A DNA stretch of 64,000 nucleotides from Clostridium sp. 1001275B_160808_H3 (GCF_015550425.1 NZ_JADNAT010000004.1:124001-188000); one strand, 5' to 3'; positions 43,094 through 53,387 are shown, numbered from the stretch's first letter. Notes: a model not told the origin generated them from the sequence alone. Numbers and translations: made by a program.

Positions 43094-44071
43094 ATGAAAG
43101 GAGTAAAGGTAGTTGGATTTGGTCATTACTGTCCAGATAATATAGTAAGCAATAAGGATTTAGAAAATATAGTTGAGACTACAGACGAATGGATAGTAAA
43201 AAGAACCGGAATAAAAGAAAGAAGAATATCTAGTGGAGAAGGCACAGTTGAACTAGCATATAAAGCAGCATTGTCTGCTTTGAAAAATAGTAATTGTGAT
43301 AAGGATGATATAGATTTAATTGTTGTAGCTACCACTTCACCAGATAAAATTATGCCATCTACAGCTTGCAGTGTTCAAGGACTTTTAGGATGTAATAATG
43401 CAGCTGCATTTGATATATCAGCAGCATGCTCTGGTTTTGTTTATTCTTTGATAGTAGCATCTAGTTTAATTAGAGGAACTGATAAAAAAAGAGCATTAGT
43501 AATTGGATCAGAAGTCTTATCTAGAATAATAGACTGGAGTGATAGAAGTACTTGTGTATTATTTGGAGATGGAGCTGGAGCTGCAGTAATTGAGATATCA
43601 AATGATGAAGAAGGAATTATAAGTACTTGTTTTTCATCTGATGGAAATCGTGGAGAAAAAAGCTTAGTTGCTGGTGAATTAGAGTTAAATACACCTTTTG
43701 CAAAAGAAAAAAAATTAGAAAAAAGATATATAGAAATGAAAGGTGCAGAAGTTTATAAATTTGCAGTATCAATAGTACCTCAAATAGTTAATGAATTGTT
43801 AGAAAAAGCAAATGAGGATTTAGAAAACATAAAATATATAGTTCCTCATCAAGCTAATTCAAGAATAATAGATGATGCTGCTAGAAGATTAAAAGTAGAT
43901 AAAGATAAATTTTATACTAATTTAGATAAGTATGGAAACACTTCATCAGCAAGTGTACCAGTAGCTTTAAGTGAAATGTTTGAAAAAGGCCTTATAAAAA
44001 GAGGAGATAAAATAATTTTAGCTGCCTTTGGTGGAGGATTAACCTGGGCAGGAGCATTAATTAAATTTTAG
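43094..44071 (+). CDS. fabH: Beta-ketoacyl-ACP synthase III
   Basis: Starts fatty acid synthesis by condensing acetyl-CoA with malonyl-ACP. 325 residues with the catalytic triad: Cys near 112 (DISAACSGFVYS), His near 251 (VPHQANSRI) and Asn near 281 (YGNTSSASVP). N-terminal TDEWIVKRTGIKERRI is family-typical. ATG with AAAGAGG upstream. First gene of the eleven-gene fab-acc operon. Confidence 0.97.
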   Translation: MKGVKVVGFGHYCPDNIVSNKDLENIVETTDEWIVKRTGIKERRISSGEGTVELAYKAALSALKNSNCDKDDIDLIVVATTSPDKIMPSTACSVQGLLGCNNAAAFDISAACSGFVYSLIVASSLIRGTDKKRALVIGSEVLSRIIDWSDRSTCVLFGDGAGAAVIEISNDEEGIISTCFSSDGNRGEKSLVAGELELNTPFAKEKKLEKRYIEMKGAEVYKFAVSIVPQIVNELLEKANEDLENIKYIVPHQANSRIIDDAARRLKVDKDKFYTNLDKYGNTSSASVPVALSEMFEKGLIKRGDKIILAAFGGGLTWAGALIKF

Positions 44072-44083
44072 GAGGATTTTAAA

Positions 44084-44311
44084 ATGGTATTTGAAAAGAT
44101 TAAGGACATAGTAGTAGAACAATTAGGTGTTAATGGAGATGAAGTAAAATTAGAAACTAATTTTATAGAAGATTTAGGTGCAGATTCACTTGATTTATTC
44201 CAAGTTGTAATGGACCTTGAAGATGCATTTAACGTAAAGGTTGATAACGTTGAAAGTATTAAGACTGTAGGAGATGCAGTGAAGTATATAGAAAGTGTTA
44301 TAGAAAAATAG
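44084..44311 (+). CDS. acpP: Acyl carrier protein
   Basis: 75 residues, acidic, with the phosphopantetheine site GADSLDLF (Ser35). Carries the growing acyl chain for the enzymes of this operon. Strong AGGAGG before ATG. 12 bases after fabH. Confidence 0.97.
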   Translation: MVFEKIKDIVVEQLGVNGDEVKLETNFIEDLGADSLDLFQVVMDLEDAFNVKVDNVESIKTVGDAVKYIESVIEK

Positions 44312-44333
44312 AGTAGAGAGTGGAGGAAATCTC

Positions 44334-45260
44334 ATGAACAATAATATTTGCAAATTGTTAAATATTAAATACCCTATTTTTCAAGGGGGGATGGCATGGG
44401 TTTCAGATAGTTCTTTAGCAGCTGCAGTTTCTAATGCAGGTGGACTTGGAATAATAGCAGGAGCAAATGCTCCTGCAAGTTTTATAAGGGAAGAAATTAG
44501 AAAGACAAAAGAACTAACTGATAAACCTTTTGGTATTAATATAATGTTACTTTCTGAAAATGCAGATGAGATAGCACAAATTGTAATTGAAGAAGGGGTA
44601 AAAGTTGTTACAACTGGAGCTGGAAATCCAGGAAAGTACATTGCAAAATGGAAGGAAGCTGGAGTAAAGGTTATTCCGGTGGTTGCATCAGTTGCATTAG
44701 CAAAAAGAATGGAAAGAGCTGGAGCAGATGCTGTTATAGCAGAAGGATGTGAAGCTGGGGGACATATTGGTAAATTAACTACTATGGTTTTGCTTCCTCA
44801 AGTTGTAGATGCAGTAAATATTCCAGTCATAGCAGCAGGTGGAATAGGTGATGGAAGAGGTGTAGGTGCAGCTTTCATATTAGGTGCAAGTGGAGTTCAA
44901 GTTGGAACGAGGTTTCTAGTTGCCAATGAATGTAGTATTCATGAAAACTATAAGGATGCTGTAGTAAAAGCAAAAGATATAGATACTGTTGTAACTGGTA
45001 GAGTTACAGGCCATCCAGTTCAAGTTATAAAGAATAAACTTGCAAGAGAGTATTTAAATCTTGAAGGTAAAAATACTTCAATAGAAGAGTTAGAGGAATT
45101 AGGCAGAGGGGCACTGAGAAAAGCTGTAAAAGATGGAGATATAGAAAATGGATCTCTTATGGCAGGTCAAATTTCAGGGATGATTACAAAAAAGCAAAGT
45201 GCTAAGGAAATTATAGAAGAAATGTTTAATGAATATGAAAATATAAGAAAGAGCCTTTAA
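44334..45260 (+). CDS. fabK: Enoyl-ACP reductase II (FMN)
   Basis: Last reductive step of the elongation cycle; the FMN-dependent reductase that replaces FabI and gives natural triclosan tolerance. 308 residues: YPIFQGGMAWVSDSSLAAAV, NIMLLSENADEI, TTGAGNPGKY, AEGCEAGGHIG, VPVIAAGGIGDGRGV, GASGVQVGTRFLVANEC. No fabI is in the window. ATG with TGGAGG upstream; 22 bases after acpP. Confidence 0.94.
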   Translation: MNNNICKLLNIKYPIFQGGMAWVSDSSLAAAVSNAGGLGIIAGANAPASFIREEIRKTKELTDKPFGINIMLLSENADEIAQIVIEEGVKVVTTGAGNPGKYIAKWKEAGVKVIPVVASVALAKRMERAGADAVIAEGCEAGGHIGKLTTMVLLPQVVDAVNIPVIAAGGIGDGRGVGAAFILGASGVQVGTRFLVANECSIHENYKDAVVKAKDIDTVVTGRVTGHPVQVIKNKLAREYLNLEGKNTSIEELEELGRGALRKAVKDGDIENGSLMAGQISGMITKKQSAKEIIEEMFNEYENIRKSL

Positions 45261-45272
45261 AGAGGAGGTAGT

Positions 45273-46226
45273 ATGAAAACAGCTTTTGTTTTTGCAGGTC
45301 AGGGATCTCAATATATAGGAATGGGAAAAGATTTATATGAAAATGTTCCAAGATGTAAAGAGATTTTTGATAAAGCAAATGATATATTAAGTTTTGATAT
45401 AAAAGAACTAATATTTAATGGGAATAAAGAAGATTTAGATATTACAGAAAATACGCAACCAGCTATTTTGATAACCTCAATTGCAGCAAAAAAAGCATTT
45501 GAAGAAAGTGGAATTAAAGCAGATGTTGTTGCAGGACTAAGTCTTGGCGAATATTCAGCTTTAGTATGTGCAAATGCTTTAAGCTTTGAAGAAGCAGTTG
45601 TTTTAGTGAAAAAGAGAGGAAGATATATGCAAGAAGCAGTTCCTATTGGAATTGGATCTATGGCTGCTATAATTGGATTACCTTTAGAGAAGATAAAGTT
45701 AGCGATAGAAAATTCAAAAGATAAAGGCATAGTAGAAATTGCTAATTATAATACCAATAATCAAATTGTAATTGGTGGAGAAAAAGAGGCAGTAGAAAAA
45801 GCTAAAGAATTATGTTTAGAAGCTGGAGCAAAAAGAGCTATTGAATTAAAAGTATCTGGACCTTTTCATACATCCTTACTAGAAGAAGCATCAGTAAAAC
45901 TTAAAGAAGAACTTAAAAATATAGAATTTAATGATCCTAGCACAAAAATTATATCTAATGTTACGGCTGAATTTATAGATAATAAAGCAGATATAGAAGA
46001 ATTACTTTGTAGTCAAATAAAATCATCTGTTAAATGGAGTGAAAGCATAGAAAAAATGCTTAATATGGGTGTTGATACATTTATTGAATTTGGACCTGGC
46101 AGAGTATTAAGTAGCTTTATCAAGGAAATAAGTAGAGAAAAAGGCTTAAAAGTAAATATTTATAATGTTGAAGATATGAAATCTTTAAATAAAACATTAG
46201 AAGGGATAGGAATTTTAAATGGTTAA
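45273..46226 (+). CDS. fabD: Malonyl-CoA-ACP transacylase
   Basis: Transfers malonyl from CoA to ACP. FAGQGSQYIGMGKDL at the start and the nucleophile Ser90 in GLSLGEYSA; His in SGPFHTSLL. 317 residues. AGAGGAGG before ATG; overlaps fabG by 8 bases. Confidence 0.96.
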   Translation: MKTAFVFAGQGSQYIGMGKDLYENVPRCKEIFDKANDILSFDIKELIFNGNKEDLDITENTQPAILITSIAAKKAFEESGIKADVVAGLSLGEYSALVCANALSFEEAVVLVKKRGRYMQEAVPIGIGSMAAIIGLPLEKIKLAIENSKDKGIVEIANYNTNNQIVIGGEKEAVEKAKELCLEAGAKRAIELKVSGPFHTSLLEEASVKLKEELKNIEFNDPSTKIISNVTAEFIDNKADIEELLCSQIKSSVKWSESIEKMLNMGVDTFIEFGPGRVLSSFIKEISREKGLKVNIYNVEDMKSLNKTLEGIGILNG

Positions 46227-46962
46227 GGATAAAAATGCAATAGTTACAGGTGGAACTAGAGGTATAGGTAGAGAAATAGCAAGGACATTAGCGCAAAATG
46301 GAGCTAATATTGCTATAAATTATAGAAAATATAATGAAGAAGTAGAAAGTTTAATAGAAGAATTAAAGAGCTTTGGCGTTAAAGTAGTAGCATGCAAATG
46401 TGATGTAAGTAATGAAGAAGAAGTGATTAACTTTATAAAGGAAGTAAAAGATAAATTTGAAAGTATAGATATCTTAGTTAACAACGCAGGAATAACTAAA
46501 GATGGATTAATTATAAGAATGAGTGAAAAAGATTTTGATGATGTTATAGATGTAAATTTGAAAGGGACTTTCAATACAACTAAAGCAGTTTCATCTATTA
46601 TGGTTAAGCAAAGATACGGAAAGATAATAAATATATCTTCTGTTGTTGGAGTAGCTGGGAATGCAGGTCAATGCAATTATGCTGCATCTAAAGCTGGTGT
46701 AATAGGATTTTCAAAATCAGTAGCAAGAGAGCTTGCAGCTAGAAATATAAATGTTAATGTTATTGCTCCTGGATATATAAATACAGATATGACAAGTGTT
46801 TTACCAGATAGAGTAAAAGAAGAAGTAATAAAGACAATTCCTATGAGAAAAATAGGAGAGCCTAAGGAAATAGCTAATTTAGTTTTATTCTTATCATCTA
46901 ATTCATCAGATTATATTACTGGTCAAGTAATAAATGTAGATGGTGGAATGGTTATGCTTTAA
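46219..46962 (+). CDS. fabG: 3-oxoacyl-ACP reductase
   Basis: NADPH-dependent ketoreductase of the elongation cycle. SDR family: GGTRGIGREIA cofactor loop, NNAGITKDGL, and catalytic Tyr154 and Lys158 in YAASKAG. 247 residues. ATG start overlaps the end of fabD, suggesting translational coupling. Confidence 0.97.
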   Translation: MVKDKNAIVTGGTRGIGREIARTLAQNGANIAINYRKYNEEVESLIEELKSFGVKVVACKCDVSNEEEVINFIKEVKDKFESIDILVNNAGITKDGLIIRMSEKDFDDVIDVNLKGTFNTTKAVSSIMVKQRYGKIINISSVVGVAGNAGQCNYAASKAGVIGFSKSVARELAARNINVNVIAPGYINTDMTSVLPDRVKEEVIKTIPMRKIGEPKEIANLVLFLSSNSSDYITGQVINVDGGMVML

Positions 46963-46976
46963 AAGGAGAGTAGTTT

Positions 46977-48218
46977 ATGAAGAGAAGAGTAGTAGTTACA
47001 GGATTAGGAGCTATAACACCAATTGGAAATTCAATAGATAGTTTTTGGAATGCTGTTAAAGAAGGAAAAAATGGTATAGATAAAATAACATTCTTTGATA
47101 CAACAGATTTTAAAGTTAAGGTAGCAGCAGAAGTAAAGGACTTTAAGGCAGAGGACTATTTAGGAAAGAAAGATGCTAAAAGATTAGATAGATATACACA
47201 ATTAGCGTTAGTTGCGGCAAAAGAGTGTATGAAAGATAGTAACATAGATTTAGATAATGTAGATAGAGAAAGATTTGGTGTAATATTTGGTTCAGGAATT
47301 GGTGGACTTATCACTATAGAAAATCAAATAAGAACTTTAGTAGAAAAGGGGCCAAATAGAGTTTCACCATTAACTATTCCAACATCAATATCTAATATTG
47401 CAGCTGGAAGTATAGCAATAGAGTTTGGACTTTTAGGATCATGTTTAAGTGTTACTACAGCATGTGCAACTTCAACTCATTGTATTGGTGAAGCTTATAG
47501 AAGTATAAAAGATGGATATTTAGATAGAGCAATAGTTGGTGGTGCAGAAGCATCAATTAATGAGTTTGGTATTGCAGGATTTCAAGCTTTAACAGCACTT
47601 AGTAAAAGTGAGGATCCAAACAGGGCATCTATACCATTTGATAAAGATAGAAATGGATTTGTCATGGGAGAAGGAGCAGGAGCATTAATTCTAGAAGAAT
47701 TAGAAAGTGCAATTCAAAGAGGAGCAAAGATTTATGGAGAAGTTGTTGGATATGGAACAACTTGTGATGCTTATCACATAACTTCACCAACACTTGATGG
47801 AGATGGAGCTTATAGAGCAATGAGAGATGCTATGAATGATGCAGGTGTAATGCCAAATGAAATTGGATATATAAATGCTCATGGTACATCTACTGAAATA
47901 AATGATAAAGTAGAAACTTTAGCAATAAAAAAGGCTTTTAAAGATTCAGTAAAAGATGTTTGTGTAAGTTCAACTAAATCTATGACAGGACATTTACTTG
48001 GAGCTGCTGGAGCTGCTGAAGCAATAATATCTATAAAGGCTTTAGAGGATGGGTTTATACCTGCCAATATTAATTACTTAAATTCAGATGAAGAATGTGA
48101 TTTAAATTTAGTTGCTAATGTTGGAAAAAATAAAGAAATAGATTATGCATTATCTAATTCATTAGGATTTGGCGGACATAATGGAACAGTTATATTCAAA
48201 AAATGGAGGGGAAGATAG
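46977..48218 (+). CDS. fabF: Beta-ketoacyl-ACP synthase II
   Basis: Elongation condensing enzyme. Cys163 in TTACATSTHC, His residues in NAHGTSTEIND and GHLLGAAGAAE. 413 residues. ATG with AAGGAGAG upstream. Arg codons here are all AGA/AGG. Confidence 0.97.
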   Translation: MKRRVVVTGLGAITPIGNSIDSFWNAVKEGKNGIDKITFFDTTDFKVKVAAEVKDFKAEDYLGKKDAKRLDRYTQLALVAAKECMKDSNIDLDNVDRERFGVIFGSGIGGLITIENQIRTLVEKGPNRVSPLTIPTSISNIAAGSIAIEFGLLGSCLSVTTACATSTHCIGEAYRSIKDGYLDRAIVGGAEASINEFGIAGFQALTALSKSEDPNRASIPFDKDRNGFVMGEGAGALILEELESAIQRGAKIYGEVVGYGTTCDAYHITSPTLDGDGAYRAMRDAMNDAGVMPNEIGYINAHGTSTEINDKVETLAIKKAFKDSVKDVCVSSTKSMTGHLLGAAGAAEAIISIKALEDGFIPANINYLNSDEECDLNLVANVGKNKEIDYALSNSLGFGGHNGTVIFKKWRGR

Positions 48219-48220
48219 AA

Positions 48221-48706
48221 GTGTTAACTTATGAACAAATAAAAGAATTAATAAAGTCAATAGATTCATCTTCTCTTAGAGTATTTGAATTAGAAAGTGA
48301 AGGTATTAAATTAAAGCTTAGTAAAAATGAAGAAAGTTTTAAAGAAGTATCAAAAGATGGTAATAGAAATGGTGTGGCAATAAGTTCAGCTGAAAATAAT
48401 GCAATAGTTATAAATAATAAAGCAGAAATAAAAGAAGAATCTATTGAGAGAGACGATTTAAATAAAGATGAGTTTAAGGCAATTAAGTCACCTTTAGTTG
48501 GAACATTTTATTCTTCTGGAACACCTGGAGGAAAACCATATGTAGAAGTAGGCTCTAAGGTAAAAAAAGGTGAAGTTCTTTGTATTGTTGAAGCAATGAA
48601 AATAATGAATGAAATAACAGCAGAAGAGGATTGCGAAATAGTAGAAGTTTTAAGAACTGATGAAGATATTGTAGAGTTTGGAATGGAATTATTTAAGATA
48701 AAGTAG
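48221..48706 (+). CDS. accB: Biotin carboxyl carrier protein of acetyl-CoA carboxylase
   Basis: Carries the carboxylated biotin between AccC and AccDA. N-terminal LTYEQIKELIKSIDSSS, a variable linker, and the biotinyl domain with the attachment Lys in VEAMKIMNEI. I choose GTG 48221 (161 residues): GGAGGGG lies 10 bases upstream. The in-frame ATG at 48203 overlaps that site and the end of fabF, and adds six residues not typical of BCCP. Confidence 0.92.
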   Translation: MLTYEQIKELIKSIDSSSLRVFELESEGIKLKLSKNEESFKEVSKDGNRNGVAISSAENNAIVINNKAEIKEESIERDDLNKDEFKAIKSPLVGTFYSSGTPGGKPYVEVGSKVKKGEVLCIVEAMKIMNEITAEEDCEIVEVLRTDEDIVEFGMELFKIK

Positions 48707-48715
48707 GTGAAATAT

Positions 48716-49132
48716 TTGGATATAAAAGAAATTATGGAGATAATCCCTCATAGATACCCATTTTTATTATTAGATAGAGTTGAAAGTTTAGAGGATAATA
48801 AAATAGTTGCAATAAAAAATGTAACAATGAATGAGTATTTTTTTCAAGGACATTTTCCAGTAGAGCCAGTTATGCCAGGAGTGTTAATAGTTGAAGCACT
48901 TGCACAAGCTGGAGCAGTTGCACTTTTAAAAAGAGATGAATTTAAAGGGAAAATAGCATACTTCGGGGGGATAAATAACGCAAAGTTTAGAAAAAAGGTT
49001 GTTCCTGGAGATACATTAAGGTTAGAAGTAGAGCTTACTAAAATAAGAGGATCAGCAGGGATAGGAAAAGGAATTGCATATGTAAATGATAAAAAGGTTT
49101 GCGAAGCAGAATTAACCTTTATGGTAGGATAG
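48716..49132 (+). CDS. fabZ: 3-hydroxyacyl-ACP dehydratase
   Basis: Dehydrates 3-hydroxyacyl-[20 protein letters not shown], catalytic His and Glu in [18 protein letters not shown]. Start TTG 48716 (DIKEIMEI) with AGGTG 7 bases upstream gives the usual FabZ N-terminus, 138 residues; GTG 48707 overlaps the site and the accB stop. No fabA, fabM or fabN isomerase is in the operon. Confidence 0.94.
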   Translation: MDIKEIMEIIPHRYPFLLLDRVESLEDNKIVAIKNVTMNEYFFQGHFPVEPVMPGVLIVEALAQAGAVALLKRDEFKGKIAYFGGINNAKFRKKVVPGDTLRLEVELTKIRGSAGIGKGIAYVNDKKVCEAELTFMVG

Positions 49133-49147
49133 TAAAGAGGTGTTTTT

Positions 49148-50491
49148 ATGATTAGAAAGGTATTAATAGCTAACAGAGGAGAAATAGCAGTAAGAATAAT
49201 TAGAGCTTGCAAGGAGCTTGGAATACAAACAGTAGCTATTTACTCAGAAGCTGATAAAGATGCTATGCATACTCAGCTTGCAGATGAAGCTATTTGTGTT
49301 GGAAAACCTAAATCAAAGGACTCATATTTAAATGAAAGCAACATTGTTAGTGCAGCAGTTATAACTAAGTGCAATGCAATTCATCCAGGCTTTGGATTCT
49401 TATCAGAAAATGCTGAATTTGCATCTATTTGTGAAGAGTGTAATATAAAGTTTATAGGACCAAGTAGCAAGACTATAAGCATTATGGGAGATAAAGCTAG
49501 AGCCAGAGAAATTATGAAAAATGCAGATGTTCCAGTAATACCTGGAAGCAATGGAATAGTTAAAAGTATCGACGAAGCATATATAGAGGCTAAAGAAATA
49601 GGATATCCAGTAATGATAAAAGCAGCTTTAGGGGGTGGCGGTAAAGGAATTAGAATAGTTCATAAAGAAGATGAACTTGAAAATGCATACTTTACAGCTA
49701 AATCAGAAGCTAAAGTGAATTTTGGCGATGATACAATATATATTGAAAAGTTTATAGAAAATCCTAGACATATAGAATTTCAAATCTTAGGTGATGAATA
49801 TGGAAATATTATTCACCTAGGGGAAAGAGATTGTACTATACAAAGAAGAAATCAAAAGGTGTTAGAAGAAGCACCATCATCAATTTTAAGTGATGATTTA
49901 AGAGAAGAGATGGGAAGGGCAGCAATTAATGCAGCTAAAGCAGTAAATTATTTTAATGCAGGAACAATAGAATTTTTAGTAGATAAATACAGTAATTTTT
50001 ATTTTATGGAGATGAATACAAGAATTCAAGTAGAGCATCCAATAACAGAAATGATAACATCAACTGATATTGTAAAGGAGCAAATAAAGATTGCTAATGG
50101 AGAAAGATTGAGTTTTTCTCAAGGTGAAGTTGAGATAAAGGGGCATGCTATTGAGTGTAGAATAAATGCAGAAAATCCTAGAAAAGGATTTATACCTTCA
50201 CCAGGAAAAATTGAATTTTTAAATTTACCTGGAGGTAATGGAATAAGAGTAGATACAGCAGTTTATTCAGGATATACTATTCCTCCAACTTATGACTCAA
50301 TGATAGCTAAGCTTATAGCTTATGGAAAGAATAGAGAAGAAGCAATTAATAAAATGCTTAGAGCACTAGATGAGTTTGTTATAGAAGGTATTGATAATAA
50401 TATAGATTTTCAAATGGATATTTTAAATAATGAGAAATTTCGCTTAGGGGACTTTGATACTAGTTTTATAAGCAAAGAATATAATTTATAG
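49148..50491 (+). CDS. accC: Biotin carboxylase
   Basis: ATP-dependent carboxylation of biotin on AccB. N-terminal IANRGEIAVRIIRACKELG, ATP-grasp loop ALGGGGKGIRIV, EMNTRIQVEHPITEM active-site region. 447 residues. ATG with AGAGGTG upstream. Confidence 0.97.
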   Translation: MIRKVLIANRGEIAVRIIRACKELGIQTVAIYSEADKDAMHTQLADEAICVGKPKSKDSYLNESNIVSAAVITKCNAIHPGFGFLSENAEFASICEECNIKFIGPSSKTISIMGDKARAREIMKNADVPVIPGSNGIVKSIDEAYIEAKEIGYPVMIKAALGGGGKGIRIVHKEDELENAYFTAKSEAKVNFGDDTIYIEKFIENPRHIEFQILGDEYGNIIHLGERDCTIQRRNQKVLEEAPSSILSDDLREEMGRAAINAAKAVNYFNAGTIEFLVDKYSNFYFMEMNTRIQVEHPITEMITSTDIVKEQIKIANGERLSFSQGEVEIKGHAIECRINAENPRKGFIPSPGKIEFLNLPGGNGIRVDTAVYSGYTIPPTYDSMIAKLIAYGKNREEAINKMLRALDEFVIEGIDNNIDFQMDILNNEKFRLGDFDTSFISKEYNL

Positions 50492-50503
50492 TTGGTGAAA
50501 ATT

Positions 50504-51364
50504 ATGGGGATTTTTAAAAAGAGACAATACGGAGTTATTAACATAACTCCACAAGAAGATGAAAAAGATATACCTATAGTTCCAGATGGAACTTGGGTAA
50601 AATGTAATAAATGTGGCAAAATTTTATATAAAAAGTCTTTAGAAGAAAATCTTAATATATGTTCAAATTGTAATCATTATTTTAGGTTAGGTAGTTATGA
50701 AAGATTATCATATATTTGTGATAAAGATACTTTTAAAGAGTTTAATAAATATATGAAGTCTAAAAATCCAATGGATTTTCCAAATTACGAAGAAAAATTA
50801 AAGGCTAACGAAGAAAAGAGTGGTCATTCTGAAGCAGTAGTAACAGGAGAATGTCAAATTGGTGGAAATAAAACAATTATTGCAGTTATGGATTCAAACT
50901 TTCTAATGGGAAGTATGGGAACTGTAGTAGGAGAAAAATTAACATTAGCAATAGAGGAAGCTACTAAAAGAAAATTACCTATTATAATCTTCACAGCTTC
51001 TGGAGGAGCCAGAATGCAAGAAGGAATATTTTCTTTGATGCAAATGGCTAAAATAAGTAGTGCACTTGCAAAACATAGTGAAGAAGGACTTCTTTATATA
51101 ACTGTTTTAACTGATCCAACAACAGGTGGAGTTACAGCAAGTTTTGCTATGCTTGGAGATATTATACTAGCAGAGCCTAATGCATTAATAGGTTTTGCAG
51201 GAAGAAGAGTAATAGAAGGAACTATAAAAGAGAAATTGCCTGAAGATTTCCAAAGTGCAGAATTTTTATTAGAAAATGGATTTATAGATAATATTATAAA
51301 AAGAGAAGATTTAAAAAAGGCTCTTTCAACTCTTTTGAAATTTCATAGGAATAAGGAGGTGTAG
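50504..51364 (+). CDS. accD: Acetyl-CoA carboxylase carboxyltransferase subunit beta
   Basis: 286 residues. Zinc ribbon [20 protein letters not shown] followed by CNHYF at the N-terminus, then the carboxyltransferase crotonase-type core ([28 protein letters not shown]). Start ATG 50504 with GGTGA 6 bases upstream; TTG 50492 and GTG 50495 are in frame but too close to the ribosome site. Confidence 0.95.
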   Translation: MGIFKKRQYGVINITPQEDEKDIPIVPDGTWVKCNKCGKILYKKSLEENLNICSNCNHYFRLGSYERLSYICDKDTFKEFNKYMKSKNPMDFPNYEEKLKANEEKSGHSEAVVTGECQIGGNKTIIAVMDSNFLMGSMGTVVGEKLTLAIEEATKRKLPIIIFTASGGARMQEGIFSLMQMAKISSALAKHSEEGLLYITVLTDPTTGGVTASFAMLGDIILAEPNALIGFAGRRVIEGTIKEKLPEDFQSAEFLLENGFIDNIIKREDLKKALSTLLKFHRNKEV

Positions 51365-51366
51365 TT

Positions 51367-52161
51367 GTGAATAAAAAAATCAAGGCTTATGATAGATTAT
51401 TAATAGCAAGAATGGTAGAAAGACCAACTACACTTGATTATATAGATAAAATATTTACTAACTTTTTTGAATTACATGGAGATAGATGTTATAAAGATGA
51501 TAAATCTATAGTAGGAGGAATTGGGCTTTTAAATGGAAATCCAATTACTATAATAGGAATTCAAAAAGGAAAAGATTTAAAAGAAAATATGGAAAGAAAT
51601 TTTGGATCTCCGCATCCAGAAGGATATAGAAAAGCTCTAAGGTTGATGAAGCAAGCCGAGAAATTTAATAGACCTATAGTTTGTTTTATAAATACATCTG
51701 GTGCATACTGTGGTGTTGGGGCAGAAGAAAGAGGTCAAGGGGAAGCAATAGCAAGAAATTTAATAGAAATAGCACAAATTAAAGTGCCTATAATTTCCGT
51801 AATAATAGGGGAAGGTGGAAGCGGTGGAGCTTTAGCTTTAGCTTGCGGAGATAGAGTTTGGATGCTTGAAAACTCTGTTTATTCTATACTTTCTCCAGAA
51901 GGCTTTGCATCAATACTTTTAAAGGATCCTTCAAAATCAAAGGATGTTTCGGAGATTATGGGAATAACTTCATATGAGCTTTTAGAAAGAGGAATAATTG
52001 AAAAGATAATAAAGGAACCTAGAGGAGGAGCTCATAAGAATCTAGAGTTAGTTGCAAGCTCTATAAAAGAAGAATTAATAAATGAATTTAAAATATTAAA
52101 TAATAAATCTAAAGAGGTACTTTTAGAAGAACGTTATTTAAGATTTAGAAAGTTTAAATAA
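51367..52161 (+). CDS. accA: Acetyl-CoA carboxylase carboxyltransferase subunit alpha
   Basis: 264 residues, last gene of the operon, partner of AccD: ARMVERPTTLDYIDKIF, ELHGDRCYKDDKSIVGGIG, GEGGSGGALALACGDRVW, LSPEGFASILLKD. GTG start with AAGGAGGTG upstream; it begins 2 bases after accD ends. Confidence 0.95.
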   Translation: MNKKIKAYDRLLIARMVERPTTLDYIDKIFTNFFELHGDRCYKDDKSIVGGIGLLNGNPITIIGIQKGKDLKENMERNFGSPHPEGYRKALRLMKQAEKFNRPIVCFINTSGAYCGVGAEERGQGEAIARNLIEIAQIKVPIISVIIGEGGSGGALALACGDRVWMLENSVYSILSPEGFASILLKDPSKSKDVSEIMGITSYELLERGIIEKIIKEPRGGAHKNLELVASSIKEELINEFKILNNKSKEVLLEERYLRFRKFK

Positions 52162-52206
52162 GTAATTTAATATTAATAAAAATGACTATAATGTAGATTT
52201 AATATA

Positions 52207-52365
52207 TAAGGAGATGTCTTAGAAAATTATTTAATGTAAAATGTAGAATGCAAAATTGAGGTGCTATCTCATACTGAAATGCTTAAATTTATATTAAAAA
52301 CTACTTTCAGTAGTTTTACTTTCATTCTAAACTTTACATTTTTAATTTTGAGATATCTCCTTTAT
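52207..52365. repeat. Palindromic intergenic element, copy D
   Basis: Between accA and the convergent lipoprotein gene. Nested repeats: AAGGAGATGTCT with AGATATCTCCTT (outer), AATGTAAAATGTAGAATG with CATTCTAAACTTTACATT (middle), AAAACTACTTTCAGTAGTTTT (inner, about 52297-52317). Same nested design as copies A-C, but I see little sequence identity. It also works as a bidirectional terminator by position. Confidence 0.6.
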
Positions 52366-52374
52366 TTATAAACT

Positions 52375-53010
52375 TTAATCTGTCATATAGCTATTAACTA
52401 ATTCATAACATCTATTTTTTGTTGATTCATATAAAGATAAATTATATGCAACAAGTTCAAATGTTCCACCTTTATATTTATCAGCTTCCTCATTTGCTAC
52501 AGTTTCTTTGTCTTCTATCCATTTTATTTGTTCATTTTGTAAGTTTTGCATTGTTTCTGGTGATAACTGATCTTTTAGTAAAGCATAAATTTCGTTTAAT
52601 TCTTTATCATACATATCATAGGATATTCCATAATAACTTCTCATAGCATTTGTTACTCCAGCATCTGAATCTTTCTTTTCAGGTAAGGAATCAAGTTCTT
52701 TTTGTATATTATCTAATTTTTCTATAAATTCTTTTCTTCGTCCCTCTAGTTTAGTCACTTGACTTGGTGAATTAGATTCTTGAGTATTTTCATTTGTTTG
52801 TCCATTATTTGTTGAAGAACCGCTGTTTGTTGAAGAATATGAATCAGCGTTATTAGCATTATCAAATTCATTAGTAGTATCTTTTATTTGTTGCTTTTCT
52901 TCAATTTGTTGCTTTTCTTCAATTGGATTTTTATTATTTTTTGAGCATGATGTAATTGGAGCAGCTGATAATAAAATTACCATAATAAAAGCGATTTTTT
53001 TAATTTTCAT
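52375..53010 (-). CDS. Lipoprotein with LprI-like (lysozyme inhibitor) C-terminal domain
   Basis: 211 residues. Signal peptide with lipobox APITSC (Cys22), then a low-complexity Asn/Ser/Gln linker (about 25-85) and a helical domain (about 95-210) with YDKELNEIYALLKDQL and LQNEQIKWIEDKET, the pattern of the LprI N-terminal domain family. Lysozyme inhibition is known for LprI itself, not for this protein. The linker contains an 18-base tandem duplication (52888-52923) giving IEEKQQIEEKQQI. ATG with AAGGAGAG upstream; about 375 AT-rich bases upstream show no other gene. Confidence 0.8.
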   Translation of the reverse strand: MKIKKIAFIMVILLSAAPITSCSKNNKNPIEEKQQIEEKQQIKDTTNEFDNANNADSYSSTNSGSSTNNGQTNENTQESNSPSQVTKLEGRRKEFIEKLDNIQKELDSLPEKKDSDAGVTNAMRSYYGISYDMYDKELNEIYALLKDQLSPETMQNLQNEQIKWIEDKETVANEEADKYKGGTFELVAYNLSLYESTKNRCYELVNSYMTD

Positions 53011-53387
53011 TGGTACTCTCCTTTTAATTTATATACATATATATATTTTAATAATATATAACAATAAAGTTTACTATTTTTAAATAGATAAAATTATTCT
53101 ATTTATAATTTATGGTATAAATAGAATGATTTAATTATAACACTAATTCTAATTTAATTCATATATTTATAATTATGTCAAAAACAGTATTATTATAGGT
53201 TCTAAATTATTTATTTTTGTTGGATAATATAGAATCTTTTAAAATTAATGCTATAATAAAAATATATTTTAAAAGTAATAAAAATGTATAATTTATAATA
53301 AAAATTAATTAACTAAATTCCAAGTTTAATATATTTATACATAATAAATTTTATCTTTAATTCTTAGCTATCGTAGGGGGGATTTAA

